Source: HGM04593 sp045646965 (GTDB lineage: Bacteria; Bacteroidota; Bacteroidia; Bacteroidales; Bacteroidaceae). From it: a DNA stretch of 64,000 nucleotides. The translations under genes and the position numbers were made by a program. Below the pieces are notes generated by a model. That model was not told where the DNA came from and did no database searches. It saw nothing but the letters and a program-made list of their open reading frames with translations. Where the stretch lies: NCBI GenBank assembly GCA_045646965.1, contig JAZRLR010000023.1, positions 62,001 to 126,000 on the forward strand, written 5' to 3'. Position 1 is the first letter of the stretch; each line of letters starts with the position of its first letter. Below, in pieces: positions 9,243 to 17,366 of the stretch.

Positions 9243-9512
9243 ATGAAATAATTACTTCTATCACTATTGCTTCTCACATTCTCGGCACTTACGTTTGCCC
9301 AAAAGAGGGATGTGCTGGGCATTTTTATGAAAGACGGAACTTCGGTCTATTTCCTTTTGGAAGAAAAACCTCTTATCACTTTTGAAAATTCCGATGTCAA
9401 AGTTGTATCTTCTGCCGACGAAGCAGTTATTGAGCGTTCTCTGGTAGACCGCTTTGAATTTGTGAACGAGATTCCTACCGCCATCGAGGAAGAGATTGTC
9501 CGCACAAAATAA
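9243..9512 (+). pseudogene. small secreted Bacteroidales protein with in-frame stop at codon 3
   Basis: The ATG at 9243 is followed by AAA and then TAA. If that third codon were AAA, the product would be an 89-aa protein starting MKKLLLSLLLLTFSALTFAQ, a textbook signal peptide with cleavage before Gln. It would continue with DGTSVYFLLEEKPLITFEN, the DGT-x-FxLxEKPxITF type of mature N-terminus found in many Bacteroidales secreted proteins. As it stands, translation could only begin at the in-frame TTG at 9267, which loses the positively charged n-region. This is either a nonsense mutation, an unusual start or a base-call error. No C-terminal sorting domain is present, so the gene may also be shortened at its 3' end. 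Confidence 0.55.
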
Positions 9513-9524
9513 AATGTCGTTTAT

Positions 9525-9572
9525 ATAAATTCCAAGAGGGCTGTTGCGCGCAACAGCCCTCTTGGAATTTAT
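9525..9572. terminator. 48-bp perfect palindrome, probable bidirectional terminator
   Basis: Two 24-nt arms meet with no spacer at a GCGC centre, between the 3' ends of the convergent genes ending at 9512 and 9659. The hairpin would be very stable, but the following T-run is weak. Confidence 0.7.
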
Positions 9573-9658
9573 TATGTTTCAGTGTTTTTATGGTATGGCA
9601 CCGGGAACTTTGTAAAGCAGTTCACGGCTACCTTGGCATTAAGTCACAGCCTGCTCTA

Positions 9659-10312
9659 TTACGTCGAAAGCACTATGGCCCTCACCGAATTAAAATCTCT
9701 TTTCGCAAGGTCGTCGGGCGATATTAAAAAGTCGAGCACCCCGAAATCGGTGAAATTCAAATTAAAATCCATCCCCGAAAAAGAATCAATCTGCAACAGA
9801 ATCTGCCAATCCTCATAGGGCGTCTCCCACGTCTCCCACTCACGGTGGGTGGGGTGAGCAAAGAGTGCGTGGTCCTCGTGATAAATATCGGGCAACGCCC
9901 TCTCAAACTTTATCTCAAACTCGGCAGGGTTCAGTTCCTCTTCATCGTCGTCAATGAGCACCGCCTCGGTAAAGTCATCGGTAATCTCGGGGAAATAGAG
10001 CACTTTCACATCCTCGGTATCACTGATATACCCCGAGATCCTCCCGCCGTCGTCGAAGCGCCCGAGGTGGTGGTCTATCTTTGCAAAGAACGAAAGCAGG
10101 CCTTTGTGGGGCAATCTGTTCTCAATATCAATTTCGGCAATATCCTCGAGATTTATCTGGCAGACAAACTGATACTCCCACTCATCGCCATCCTCACCTA
10201 TGTAAGTGGGATAGACAACGGGAGAGGGCAGGTCGGGGTTACCCCAGAAACGGCTGCCGCCCACCGGAATTTTCTCAAAAGGCTTGCAAAGAGTTAATCG
10301 TATAGGTTTCAT
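9659..10312 (-). CDS. DUF1963 (YwqG-like) protein
   Basis: Probable cytoplasmic protein of 217 aa with no signal peptide. It begins MKPIRLTLCKPFEKIPVGGS and continues with RFWGNPDLP and the acidic central strands (DGDEWEYQFVCQINLEDI) typical of DUF1963/YwqG, a family of unknown biochemical role often found beside polymorphic toxins or repeat proteins. The start at 10312 leaves a 10-bp gap to the upstream gene. The longer frame to 10393 would overlap that gene by about 70 bp and adds residues foreign to the family. It is the last gene of a three-gene minus-strand operon. Confidence 0.65.
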   Translation of the reverse strand: MKPIRLTLCKPFEKIPVGGSRFWGNPDLPSPVVYPTYIGEDGDEWEYQFVCQINLEDIAEIDIENRLPHKGLLSFFAKIDHHLGRFDDGGRISGYISDTEDVKVLYFPEITDDFTEAVLIDDDEEELNPAEFEIKFERALPDIYHEDHALFAHPTHREWETWETPYEDWQILLQIDSFSGMDFNLNFTDFGVLDFLISPDDLAKRDFNSVRAIVLST

Positions 10313-10322
10313 AGCATCAAAT

Positions 10323-11936
10323 TTATGCCCAGGCATCGTGACGCCCGTCGTCGTCGGGAGTTTCGCGCTTGAGCAGGCCGCCAGTAAATTCATTTATAGC
10401 ATCGAACACAGCCTCGGCATCCTCTTCTGTGTTAAACGAGTGTGTATTATATTTTTTATCCTCAAGAGCAACCACTATCGCACCCCTTATCTCGTAACCG
10501 TGCCCATAGAGCATAGTCGCAACAGCATTGTCGGGCAGCTCTTTGGCTATGCCATTCCTGTCGGTATAAAAAGCCAGATTTTTCTTCAGCCCACAATCTT
10601 TTGTAATTTTTTCAAGCGCATCCGAGAAATGAACGGCATCGCAACCGTCGGCGTCTATAAGTTCTATAAGACTCGTATAGGGAACCTCCTTGCTTTCTGC
10701 ATCCACGAACTCGGTTAATCCCGACGGGTGAATTACGAGCACCATAGGATTGACGCACTCGTCGTCATCGTCATCATCCTCATCTTCAAAATCCTTGGCG
10801 GGAATGCCGCAAAAATCCTTCCAATAATTTAATTCGTCGGCATATCCCATATTCTGGAGTTCTTTTCTATGATTGAGCACGTAATCATACATAATGGAGC
10901 AGGCTTCGGCATCCGAAGCATACCGCAAAGCCCTCAAGCGCATCATCAGCACCTCCTCTTTGGTCAGATTCATCTCCTCGGGAAATATACCGGAACACCA
11001 CCAAAAAATATCAAAAGCTATTTTGTAACACTCAATGTCACCCTTATCCATTCCTCTACGTGCATATTTCATCGCCTCTATATCATCTCTTTCGTAGCCC
11101 ATCAAACCTTTGTGCATATACTTTGCAAGATGATAAGTGCAAGTTACACACCCCAGTTCGGAGCCTCGGCGCAGATTTATGTCCAGCAGCCTGTGAATTT
11201 CCGCCCGAGTCTCATCATCATATTTCTCCCAGTTACTTTCCTCTTCTATACCCAAGGTGAAACAATAGGGCACTTCCTTTTCAATACCCTCCTCCATCAG
11301 CGACTCGTAGTATGCCACATTTCCGCGGGAATAATAGTTACAGGCAAGCCAGGTAAGACAATGCAGTAAACCTCCTTCGACACACTCCTCGTACAGCGCA
11401 ATGGCCTCATCGTTTTTTCCCATTTGCTCATACACCCACCCCTGCAGTTCTTTCCATAGCAATGAAGCACCCGGTTTCGCTATTTGTCTTTTAATCTTTC
11501 TCATAACCGGGGCAACACTCTTTTTCAAGCGGCAGGTAGTAAAGAATTCATCATCACATATTTGCAGTTTGGCAAGCTCGCTGCCTTTCGATTTTGCCTT
11601 TGCCAAAAGTTCCTTGGCCTTCTTGCGGTCGAGCAGAAATATACCACTCTCCTTGTCTATGTAGTTACCATAGTAATAAAGCCTCGAGAGCAGGTAGAGA
11701 GCATCGGGAATACCACTTTCTGCTGCAAATTCAACGCAGTCGCGCACTATACACAAATTGTCCTTGGTCTCGGGAGCGGTTGCATATAACCAACGCCCGT
11801 AGCCATACTTTCCATAAGCGTCGTTGCTGCAACGGAGCTTTTCCACCATTGCAGGCGATAGAAGAAACATATCTCTCTTGTCGAGGAAACGGTTCAAGAA
11901 CTCTTTTCCGGGGAGAATTTCGAAATCGGCAATCAT
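10323..11936 (-). CDS. Sel1-like repeat protein with acidic linker and C-terminal domain
   Basis: Function unknown; 537 aa, no signal peptide. The first 370 residues are helical repeats of Sel1/TPR type (ESGIPDALYLLSRLYYYGNY, GSELGCVTCTYHLAKYMHKG). A run of Asp/Glu (DFEDEDDDDDDE, near residue 395) then leads to a compact C-terminal domain of about 130 residues containing LAFYTDRNGIAKELPDNAVA and YEIRGAIVVALED. That layout resembles DUF3846-type domains known mainly from phage and mobile-element proteins; this match is tentative. It lies between a MORN-repeat gene (26-bp gap) and a DUF1963 gene (10-bp gap) on one transcript. Sel1 arrays are usually protein-interaction scaffolds. Confidence 0.6.
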   Translation of the reverse strand: MIADFEILPGKEFLNRFLDKRDMFLLSPAMVEKLRCSNDAYGKYGYGRWLYATAPETKDNLCIVRDCVEFAAESGIPDALYLLSRLYYYGNYIDKESGIFLLDRKKAKELLAKAKSKGSELAKLQICDDEFFTTCRLKKSVAPVMRKIKRQIAKPGASLLWKELQGWVYEQMGKNDEAIALYEECVEGGLLHCLTWLACNYYSRGNVAYYESLMEEGIEKEVPYCFTLGIEEESNWEKYDDETRAEIHRLLDINLRRGSELGCVTCTYHLAKYMHKGLMGYERDDIEAMKYARRGMDKGDIECYKIAFDIFWWCSGIFPEEMNLTKEEVLMMRLRALRYASDAEACSIMYDYVLNHRKELQNMGYADELNYWKDFCGIPAKDFEDEDDDDDDECVNPMVLVIHPSGLTEFVDAESKEVPYTSLIELIDADGCDAVHFSDALEKITKDCGLKKNLAFYTDRNGIAKELPDNAVATMLYGHGYEIRGAIVVALEDKKYNTHSFNTEEDAEAVFDAINEFTGGLLKRETPDDDGRHDAWA

Positions 11937-11962
11937 AACTTATGCGAGTTAGGGGAAAAACA

Positions 11963-12964
11963 CTAATCGAAGAGCACGCCGGGGTTCATTTGGTGGGGAG
12001 ATTTCCACTCAACACCCTCCTCGGCAAGAACTGCGGCAAACGTATGCCAATAGCCGAAGCAGAAGCCCATACCACGGGGAGTGTCTCCCATACGCTTGTC
12101 GCACTCCTCTTCCCATCGGCAGATATTCTCTTCCCACAATGGGGTGCGGCGTATGGAATCGAAATTCAGCATTTTCTCGTACTTCTGCATAAATTCCTCA
12201 TTAGAGACATTTTCAAAGTCAATGTAATCCTCCAACTTTTTAATATGCTCTTTTATCGATTCAAGGCTCACCATATCACTTTTATCACTCGTTGCATTCA
12301 TCCATTTATACTGCCGGCGCACAATCTGCAAAGCATAACGCGGGACATCGTATTCCGAAATGAACGAAAGGAGGGTTTCGCACACCTCGGCCTTATCTAC
12401 ACAGCAGGTGGAGAAATCTTCGAGAATATCCATACACTCGCGTGTGATGGCAACGTTTTTCCACATACGCATCTCCTCGCAGTTTTGTCTCATATCTGCC
12501 ACCAAGGCAAGAAACTTTTCTTTCACCTCCTGTCGTTTCTGCGCCTCTCTTATCAAATTCTCGTTAAAAGCCCGTGTATCGGCAAGCATCTCCTTGTAGC
12601 TTTTACCCACCTTGCACACAGGGCTGTCATTTTCCCACATACCGTCATAAACAACTTCCCACGAGCGTTGGTAAGGCTCCCACGAACCCGGCGCGTGCTC
12701 GGGGTGAACAAGCCTTCCGGCACCGTCATATTCTCCTATGCAATACCAGCCATATTGATCTACGGGGTTTGAAGATTCATATCGCGGCGCATAGAAACTA
12801 AACTTGCCTTTGCCCTGTCGCACACCGTGAACAAACTCACCCTCATACTTATACACAGGACGCAATTTGCTTGAGTACTCCATCATACCCGGCCCGTGCG
12901 GCAAATTATTCTCATCGCGTTCGCCTGTAAATATCCAGTAAACTATTTTCGGCGCATTACCCAT
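11963..12964 (-). CDS. MORN-repeat protein
   Basis: Probable cytoplasmic protein of 333 aa and first gene of its operon. The N-terminal 120 residues hold MORN-type units (NNLPHGPGMMEY, YEGEFVHGVRQGKGKFSFY, GWYCIGEYDGAGRLVHP). A helical region follows (about 125-265), then a distinctive end reading RGMGFCFGYWHTFAAVLAEE and WKSPHQMNPGVLFD, which I do not recognise as a named domain. MORN repeats commonly bind membranes or partner proteins. Linkage to Sel1-repeat and DUF1963 genes suggests a multi-protein assembly or a toxin-immunity-type cassette, but no toxin is encoded next to it. Confidence 0.6.
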   Translation of the reverse strand: MGNAPKIVYWIFTGERDENNLPHGPGMMEYSSKLRPVYKYEGEFVHGVRQGKGKFSFYAPRYESSNPVDQYGWYCIGEYDGAGRLVHPEHAPGSWEPYQRSWEVVYDGMWENDSPVCKVGKSYKEMLADTRAFNENLIREAQKRQEVKEKFLALVADMRQNCEEMRMWKNVAITRECMDILEDFSTCCVDKAEVCETLLSFISEYDVPRYALQIVRRQYKWMNATSDKSDMVSLESIKEHIKKLEDYIDFENVSNEEFMQKYEKMLNFDSIRRTPLWEENICRWEEECDKRMGDTPRGMGFCFGYWHTFAAVLAEEGVEWKSPHQMNPGVLFD

Positions 12965-12968
12965 ATCG

Positions 12969-12995
12969 TTACAAGTTTATGGTTTTACAAATCAT
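12969..12995 (-). other. candidate leader mini-ORF before the MORN operon
   Basis: An 8-codon ORF (MICKTINL) begins 14 nt after the -7 box. Its stop lies 4 nt before the MORN gene start. Translation is not established. Confidence 0.2.
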
Positions 12996-13009
12996 TTGGT
13001 TTTCAAATT

Positions 13010-13039
13010 CAAAGATAACGAATTTAATAGAAAAAGCAA
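13010..13039 (-). promoter_or_regulatory. promoter of the MORN-Sel1-DUF1963 operon
   Basis: Minus strand: TTG (13039-13037), exactly 19 nt, then TATCTTTG (13017-13010). This is a perfect Bacteroidota consensus, giving a leader of about 40 nt before the start at 12964. Confidence 0.75.
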
Positions 13040-13135
13040 TCTTTTGACTTTTTTTAACAATGCAACATATTAGACACTGCAATATCAACTAAATAATCCT
13101 TACTTGAGGAATCCTGAATATACACAGCACAAACT

Positions 13136-13178
13136 GTGAAAAATATCGAAGCAAACTTCATATATCCCGCCCGTTTGT
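13136..13178. repeat. imperfect repeat upstream of secA, copy 1
   Basis: Begins GTGAAAAATATCGAAGCAAA and recurs 82 bp downstream at roughly 75 percent identity. It carries a short inverted repeat, GAAG-CAAA-CTTC. Confidence 0.5.
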
Positions 13179-13217
13179 GCACACAATTGAAAAATCTCCA
13201 ATTTTTCTGCACTCGCC

Positions 13218-13260
13218 GTGAAAAATATTCAAGCAAGCTTGATATTTCTCGCTTGTTTAT
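13218..13260. repeat. imperfect repeat upstream of secA, copy 2
   Basis: Begins GTGAAAAATATTCAAGCAAG. Its inverted repeat is CAAG-CAAG-CTTG: the outer G-C pair of copy 1 has become C-G, so pairing is kept. It abuts the secA -7 box. Confidence 0.5.
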
Positions 13261-13271
13261 TTGTATATTTG
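13239..13271 (+). promoter_or_regulatory. secA promoter
   Basis: TATATTTG (13264-13271) is a consensus -7 box. The nearest TTG (13239-13241) is 22 nt upstream, slightly wide, and falls inside repeat copy 2. Transcription should begin near 13278, where an ATG is located. Confidence 0.6.
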
Positions 13272-13277
13272 CAACCT

Positions 13278-13337
13278 ATGCCCGGCGAACAGAGCTCAGG
13301 GCCCTATAATTCACAGAAAATAAAAAAAACAAAATAA
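13278..13337 (+). other. candidate leaderless mini-ORF coupled to secA
   Basis: A 19-codon ORF, MPGEQSSGPYNSQKIKKTK, starts 6 nt after the -7 box. Its TAA overlaps the secA start codon as TAATG. It has no hydrophobic segment, so it does not resemble the secretion monitor SecM. Expression is not shown by the sequence. Confidence 0.3.
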
Positions 13338-16300
13338 TGGGATTTAACGAATTTATCAGTAAACTATTCGGCAACAAAGCAAGCCGCGACAGAAAAGAAA
13401 TTACCCCCTGGGTAGAAAAGGTGAAAGCCGCCTACCCCGCCATATACGCACTCGACAACGACGGGCTGCGCGCTGCCACACAGGCACTTAAAGAGAAGAT
13501 TCAGGGAACTGTCACAGCCGAGCGCAACAAAATTGCCGAGCTCAAGGCAAGCATCGAGAACACAGAACTCGAGAAACGAGAGGCCATCTTCAACCAGATA
13601 GACAAACTCGAGAAAGAGGTGCTCGAGAAGCTCGACAAGGCTCTCGACGAGGCACTGCCCCAGGCCTTTGCCATTGTAAAGGACAGCGCACGCCGCTTTG
13701 CCGAGAACGAGAACATAGAGGTTACAGCCACCGCATTCGACCGCGAGCTTGCCACAAAGTTCGACTTTGTAACCATCGAAGGCGACAAAGCCATTTACAA
13801 GAACCACTGGAAAGCAGGCGGCAACGACACCGTGTGGAATATGATACACTACGACGTGCAGCTCTTCGGAGGTGTCGTTCTGCACAAGGGACGCATCGCC
13901 GAGATGGCAACGGGAGAGGGTAAAACCCTCGTGGCAACACTCCCCGTGTTCCTGAATGCCCTCACAGGCAACGGTGTGCACGTGGTTACCGTGAACGACT
14001 ACCTCGCCAAGCGCGACTCGGAGTGGATGGGCCCCCTTTATATGTTCCACGGCTTGAGCGTCGATTGCATCGACAAGCACGAGCCCAACTCTGACGCCCG
14101 TCGCAACGCCTACCTCGCCGACATCACCTTTGGTACAAACAACGAGTTCGGTTTTGACTACCTGCGCGACAATATGGCGACACAGCCCGCCGACCTTGTG
14201 CAGCGCGCCCACAACTACGCCATTGTGGACGAGGTAGACTCGGTGCTCATCGACGACGCCCGTACCCCCCTTATCATTTCGGGCCCCGTACCCCGCAGCG
14301 CCGACCAGATGTTTGAGCAGTACCGCCCCCTCGTGGAGCGTCTTGTGGAGACACAGAAGAAGCTCGCTACAGAATACCTTGCCGAGGCACGCAAGCTCAT
14401 ATACTCGAGCGACAAGGAAGAGGTCACAAAGGGATACCTCTCACTCTTCCGCACACACAAGGCCCTGCCCAAGAACAAACCCCTCATAAAACTGTTGAGC
14501 GAGCCCGGAGTGAAAACCGGTCTTTTGAAAACCGAAGAGTACTACATTGAGCAGAATAACAAACGTATGCCCGAGGCCACCGAGCCGCTCTACTTTGTCA
14601 TCGACGAGAAAAACAACAGCGTAGAGCTCACCGATAAAGGTATCGAGCTCATCACAGGCAATGCACAGGACCAGACACTCTTCATCCTCCCCGACATTGC
14701 GTCGGAGATGTCGGAGCTCGAGAACGACACACAGCTCACCAACGAAGAGAGAATGGCCAAGAAAGACGAGCTCCTCGCCAACTACGCCATAAAATCGGAG
14801 CGCATACACACCATAAACCAGTTGCTGAAGGCCTACACTATGTTCGACCGCGATGTGGAATATGTGGTAACCGAGGACGGACAGGTTAAAATTGTAGACG
14901 AGCAGACCGGCCGTATTATGGAGGGCCGTCGCTACTCCGACGGATTGCACCAGGCCATCGAGGCCAAGGAGCGCGTGAAGGTGGAGGCCGCATCGCAAAC
15001 CTTTGCAACCATCACCCTGCAGAACTACTTCCGTATGTATCACAAGCTCGCAGGTATGACAGGTACCGCCGAAACAGAGGCAGGAGAGTTTTGGGATATC
15101 TACAAGCTCGATGTAGTGGTTATACCCACAAACCGCCCCATCGCCCGCAAAGATATGAACGACCGCGTCTACAAGACCAAACGCGAGAAATACAAAGCCG
15201 TAATTGACGAGATTGAGAGCCTCGTGCAGCAGGGACGCCCCGTGCTTGTGGGTACCACATCGGTAGAAATCTCCGAAATGCTCAGCCGTATGCTCAAAAT
15301 GCGCGGCATAGCACACAACGTGCTCAATGCCAAGCTGCACCAGAAGGAGGCCGACATCGTAGCCAAGGCAGGTCTCTCGGGTACCGTTACCATCGCTACA
15401 AATATGGCGGGACGTGGTACCGACATCAAGTTAAGCCAGGAGGTGCGCGACGCAGGCGGTCTTGCAATCATCGGCACCGAGCGTCACGAGTCACGTCGTG
15501 TAGACCGTCAGTTGCGCGGTCGTGCAGGACGTCAGGGAGACCCCGGTTCTTCGGTATTCTTTGTATCGCTCGAAGACAACCTTATGCGTCTCTTCGGTTC
15601 CGAGAGAATCGCCAAGCTGCTCGACAACAAGTTTATGGACTTCAAGGACGGCGATATGATTGAGCACCCCTGGATTTCGAGCTCCATCGAACGTGCACAG
15701 AAAAAGGTCGAGGAGAACAACTTCGGTATCCGCAAACGCCTGCTCGAGTACGACGACGTGATGAACAAACAGCGCACCGTGATATACACCAAACGTCGCC
15801 ACGCCCTCATAGGCGAGCGCATAGGTATGGACATTGTAAACATCCTGTGGGACCGCTGCTGCAATATCATTGAGAACTGCGACTACGAGGATGCCAAGAC
15901 CGACTTCATCAGAGTGCTTGCAAGCGAGCTGCCCTACGCATCGGCCGAGGAGTTCCGCAACGACGACATCGACAAGCGTGCAAGCAAATGCTTCGACGCC
16001 GTTATGGCCAACTTCAAGCAGAGAACCGAGAGAATGGCACAGGTGGCATACCCCTACATTGAATACATCTACCAGAACAACGAGGCTATGCGCGACAAGC
16101 ACATCTATGTGCCCATTACCGACGGACGCCGCGTGTACCAGATACCCGTGCCCCTTGCCGCAGCCTACGAGACAAAGGGCAAAGAGGTTATCAAGTCGTT
16201 CGAGAAAGCCATACTGCTGCACACCATCGACAACTCGTGGAAAGAGAATCTGCGCGACCTCGACGAGCTCAAACACTCGGTGCAGAACGCAAGCTACGAG

Positions 16301-16651
16301 CAGAAAGATCCTCTGCTCATCTTCAAGCTCGAGTCGGTGGGCTTGTTCAACAAAATGGTAAATAACATAAACGAGCAGACAGCAGCCATCCTCACACGAT
16401 GTCAGATTCCCGTGCAGGAACGCAAAGAAGCGAGAGTGGCACCCGACCCCGAACGCTCTGCCAATAAGCCCCGTTACAACGAGACAAAGGTAGACCTCAA
16501 CGACGCACATCAGCAGGCCGCTGCGCAGCACGACACCCGTGCCGAGCAGCCCCGCGAGCCTATTAGAGTAGAAAAAACAGTAGGACGAAACGACCCCTGC
16601 CCCTGCGGTAGCGGTAAGAAGTTCAAGCACTGCCACGGTAAGAACCTTTAA
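13337..16651 (+). CDS. secA: preprotein translocase ATPase SecA
   Basis: Motor ATPase that drives unfolded proteins through SecYEG at the inner membrane. At 1104 aa it has the length expected for Bacteroidota SecA, whose first nucleotide-binding domain carries insertions. Visible motifs are Walker A MATGEGKTL (about residue 190), VNDYLAKRDSEWM, the DEAD-type box IVDEVDSVLIDDARTPLIISG, TNMAGRGTDIKL, and the arginine-finger stretch RQLRGRAGRQGDPGSS. The C-terminus NDPCPCGSGKKFKHCHG is the zinc-binding SecB/ribosome-contact tail. It follows a consensus promoter and a short leader holding a mini-ORF whose stop overlaps its start. A small conserved-looking gene follows 12 bp downstream. Confidence 0.98.
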   Translation: MGFNEFISKLFGNKASRDRKEITPWVEKVKAAYPAIYALDNDGLRAATQALKEKIQGTVTAERNKIAELKASIENTELEKREAIFNQIDKLEKEVLEKLDKALDEALPQAFAIVKDSARRFAENENIEVTATAFDRELATKFDFVTIEGDKAIYKNHWKAGGNDTVWNMIHYDVQLFGGVVLHKGRIAEMATGEGKTLVATLPVFLNALTGNGVHVVTVNDYLAKRDSEWMGPLYMFHGLSVDCIDKHEPNSDARRNAYLADITFGTNNEFGFDYLRDNMATQPADLVQRAHNYAIVDEVDSVLIDDARTPLIISGPVPRSADQMFEQYRPLVERLVETQKKLATEYLAEARKLIYSSDKEEVTKGYLSLFRTHKALPKNKPLIKLLSEPGVKTGLLKTEEYYIEQNNKRMPEATEPLYFVIDEKNNSVELTDKGIELITGNAQDQTLFILPDIASEMSELENDTQLTNEERMAKKDELLANYAIKSERIHTINQLLKAYTMFDRDVEYVVTEDGQVKIVDEQTGRIMEGRRYSDGLHQAIEAKERVKVEAASQTFATITLQNYFRMYHKLAGMTGTAETEAGEFWDIYKLDVVVIPTNRPIARKDMNDRVYKTKREKYKAVIDEIESLVQQGRPVLVGTTSVEISEMLSRMLKMRGIAHNVLNAKLHQKEADIVAKAGLSGTVTIATNMAGRGTDIKLSQEVRDAGGLAIIGTERHESRRVDRQLRGRAGRQGDPGSSVFFVSLEDNLMRLFGSERIAKLLDNKFMDFKDGDMIEHPWISSSIERAQKKVEENNFGIRKRLLEYDDVMNKQRTVIYTKRRHALIGERIGMDIVNILWDRCCNIIENCDYEDAKTDFIRVLASELPYASAEEFRNDDIDKRASKCFDAVMANFKQRTERMAQVAYPYIEYIYQNNEAMRDKHIYVPITDGRRVYQIPVPLAAAYETKGKEVIKSFEKAILLHTIDNSWKENLRDLDELKHSVQNASYEQKDPLLIFKLESVGLFNKMVNNINEQTAAILTRCQIPVQERKEARVAPDPERSANKPRYNETKVDLNDAHQQAAAQHDTRAEQPREPIRVEKTVGRNDPCPCGSGKKFKHCHGKNL

Positions 16652-16663
16652 AAGATTACGGAT

Positions 16664-17098
16664 ATGCCATTAAGCACACAAACACAGGAAAGCATTGAGA
16701 GGGCCATAAAAGATATGGCAAAAGAGTTTGTTACTGCCGAATCTATTGCAGCAACCGATTTTCACCTATTTGTAAACGGCGACACGGGCACGCTCACCAT
16801 CTTCAACGACGACGACGAAACCCTCGCGCGCGTACATATTAAAGAATGGGAGAATGTGCACGACGAGAAGCTCTTCGAGAAGGTGCTGCGCAACGAGCTC
16901 GGCAAGATGCACAAAAACGGCATATTCGACAGCCTAAACATAATGAAACCCTACTCCTTTGTCCTTGTAGACGAGGAGAAAGAGGCAATCATCGACCTGC
17001 TTTACATAGACGATGACACCCTCATACTCAACGAAGACCTACTCAAAGGTTTCGACGAGGAGATGGAGCTCTTCTTGAAGCAACTGCTCGAGGAATAA
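16664..17098 (+). CDS. small acidic protein downstream of secA
   Basis: Not recognised. It is a 144-aa soluble, acidic protein without signal peptide or membrane segment. A helical N-terminus (ESIERAIKDMAKEF) precedes a beta strand region (LFVNGDTGTLTIFNDDDETL), and an Asp/Glu/Leu-rich end (LLKGFDEEMELFLKQLLEE) closes it. It lies 12 bp after secA and before a strong terminator, so the two are probably co-transcribed. A role linked to secretion is inferred only from this position. Confidence 0.7.
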   Translation: MPLSTQTQESIERAIKDMAKEFVTAESIAATDFHLFVNGDTGTLTIFNDDDETLARVHIKEWENVHDEKLFEKVLRNELGKMHKNGIFDSLNIMKPYSFVLVDEEKEAIIDLLYIDDDTLILNEDLLKGFDEEMELFLKQLLEE

Positions 17099-17132
17099 AC
17101 AGCAAACGCGCATCAAGGCGCAAAGTTTCCAT

Positions 17133-17179
17133 AAAAAACCGACTCGGTATGCTTTGTGTGCATACAGAGTCGGTTTTTT
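17133..17179 (+). terminator. intrinsic terminator of the secA unit
   Basis: Arms 17133-17152 and 17160-17179 pair with a single mismatch around a 7-nt loop and end in six T. The A-run on the other side makes it potentially bidirectional. Confidence 0.85.
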
Positions 17180-17310
17180 ATGCACACATCTTTTTGAAAT
17201 ATTACAACCACAAAAAGAACAAAGCCACAGGCAAACAGCGCAAAAATCACAACCCGAATACTAAAAAAAATTAAAATCGCCCAAAAAGGAAGAATTATAC
17301 AGAAAACTTT

Positions 17311-17341
17311 TTGCAACAAACGAGTTTTCTCCGTAACTTTG
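17311..17341 (+). promoter_or_regulatory. promoter of the tetR-RND operon
   Basis: TTG (17311-17313), 20 nt, TAACTTTG (17334-17341). Both boxes are followed by the same CAAC, so TTGCAAC occurs twice as a direct repeat. That could be part of an operator for the adjacent TetR protein, which is inference. Confidence 0.65.
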
Positions 17342-17366
17342 CAACGGAAAAGAAATTGGGAACGAG

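Noticed and set aside
13278..13337. SecM-like arrest peptide
   Set aside because: The mini-ORF product lacks a signal sequence and any arrest-type ending such as RAGP; only translational coupling is retained as a hypothesis.
15491..16636. 381-aa minus-strand open frame inside secA
   Set aside because: Cys/Val-rich shadow of secA; no start context and no family resemblance.
17311..17349. Definite TetR operator
   Set aside because: Only a direct TTGCAAC repeat is present, which coincides with the promoter boxes; no palindrome typical of TetR sites was found.
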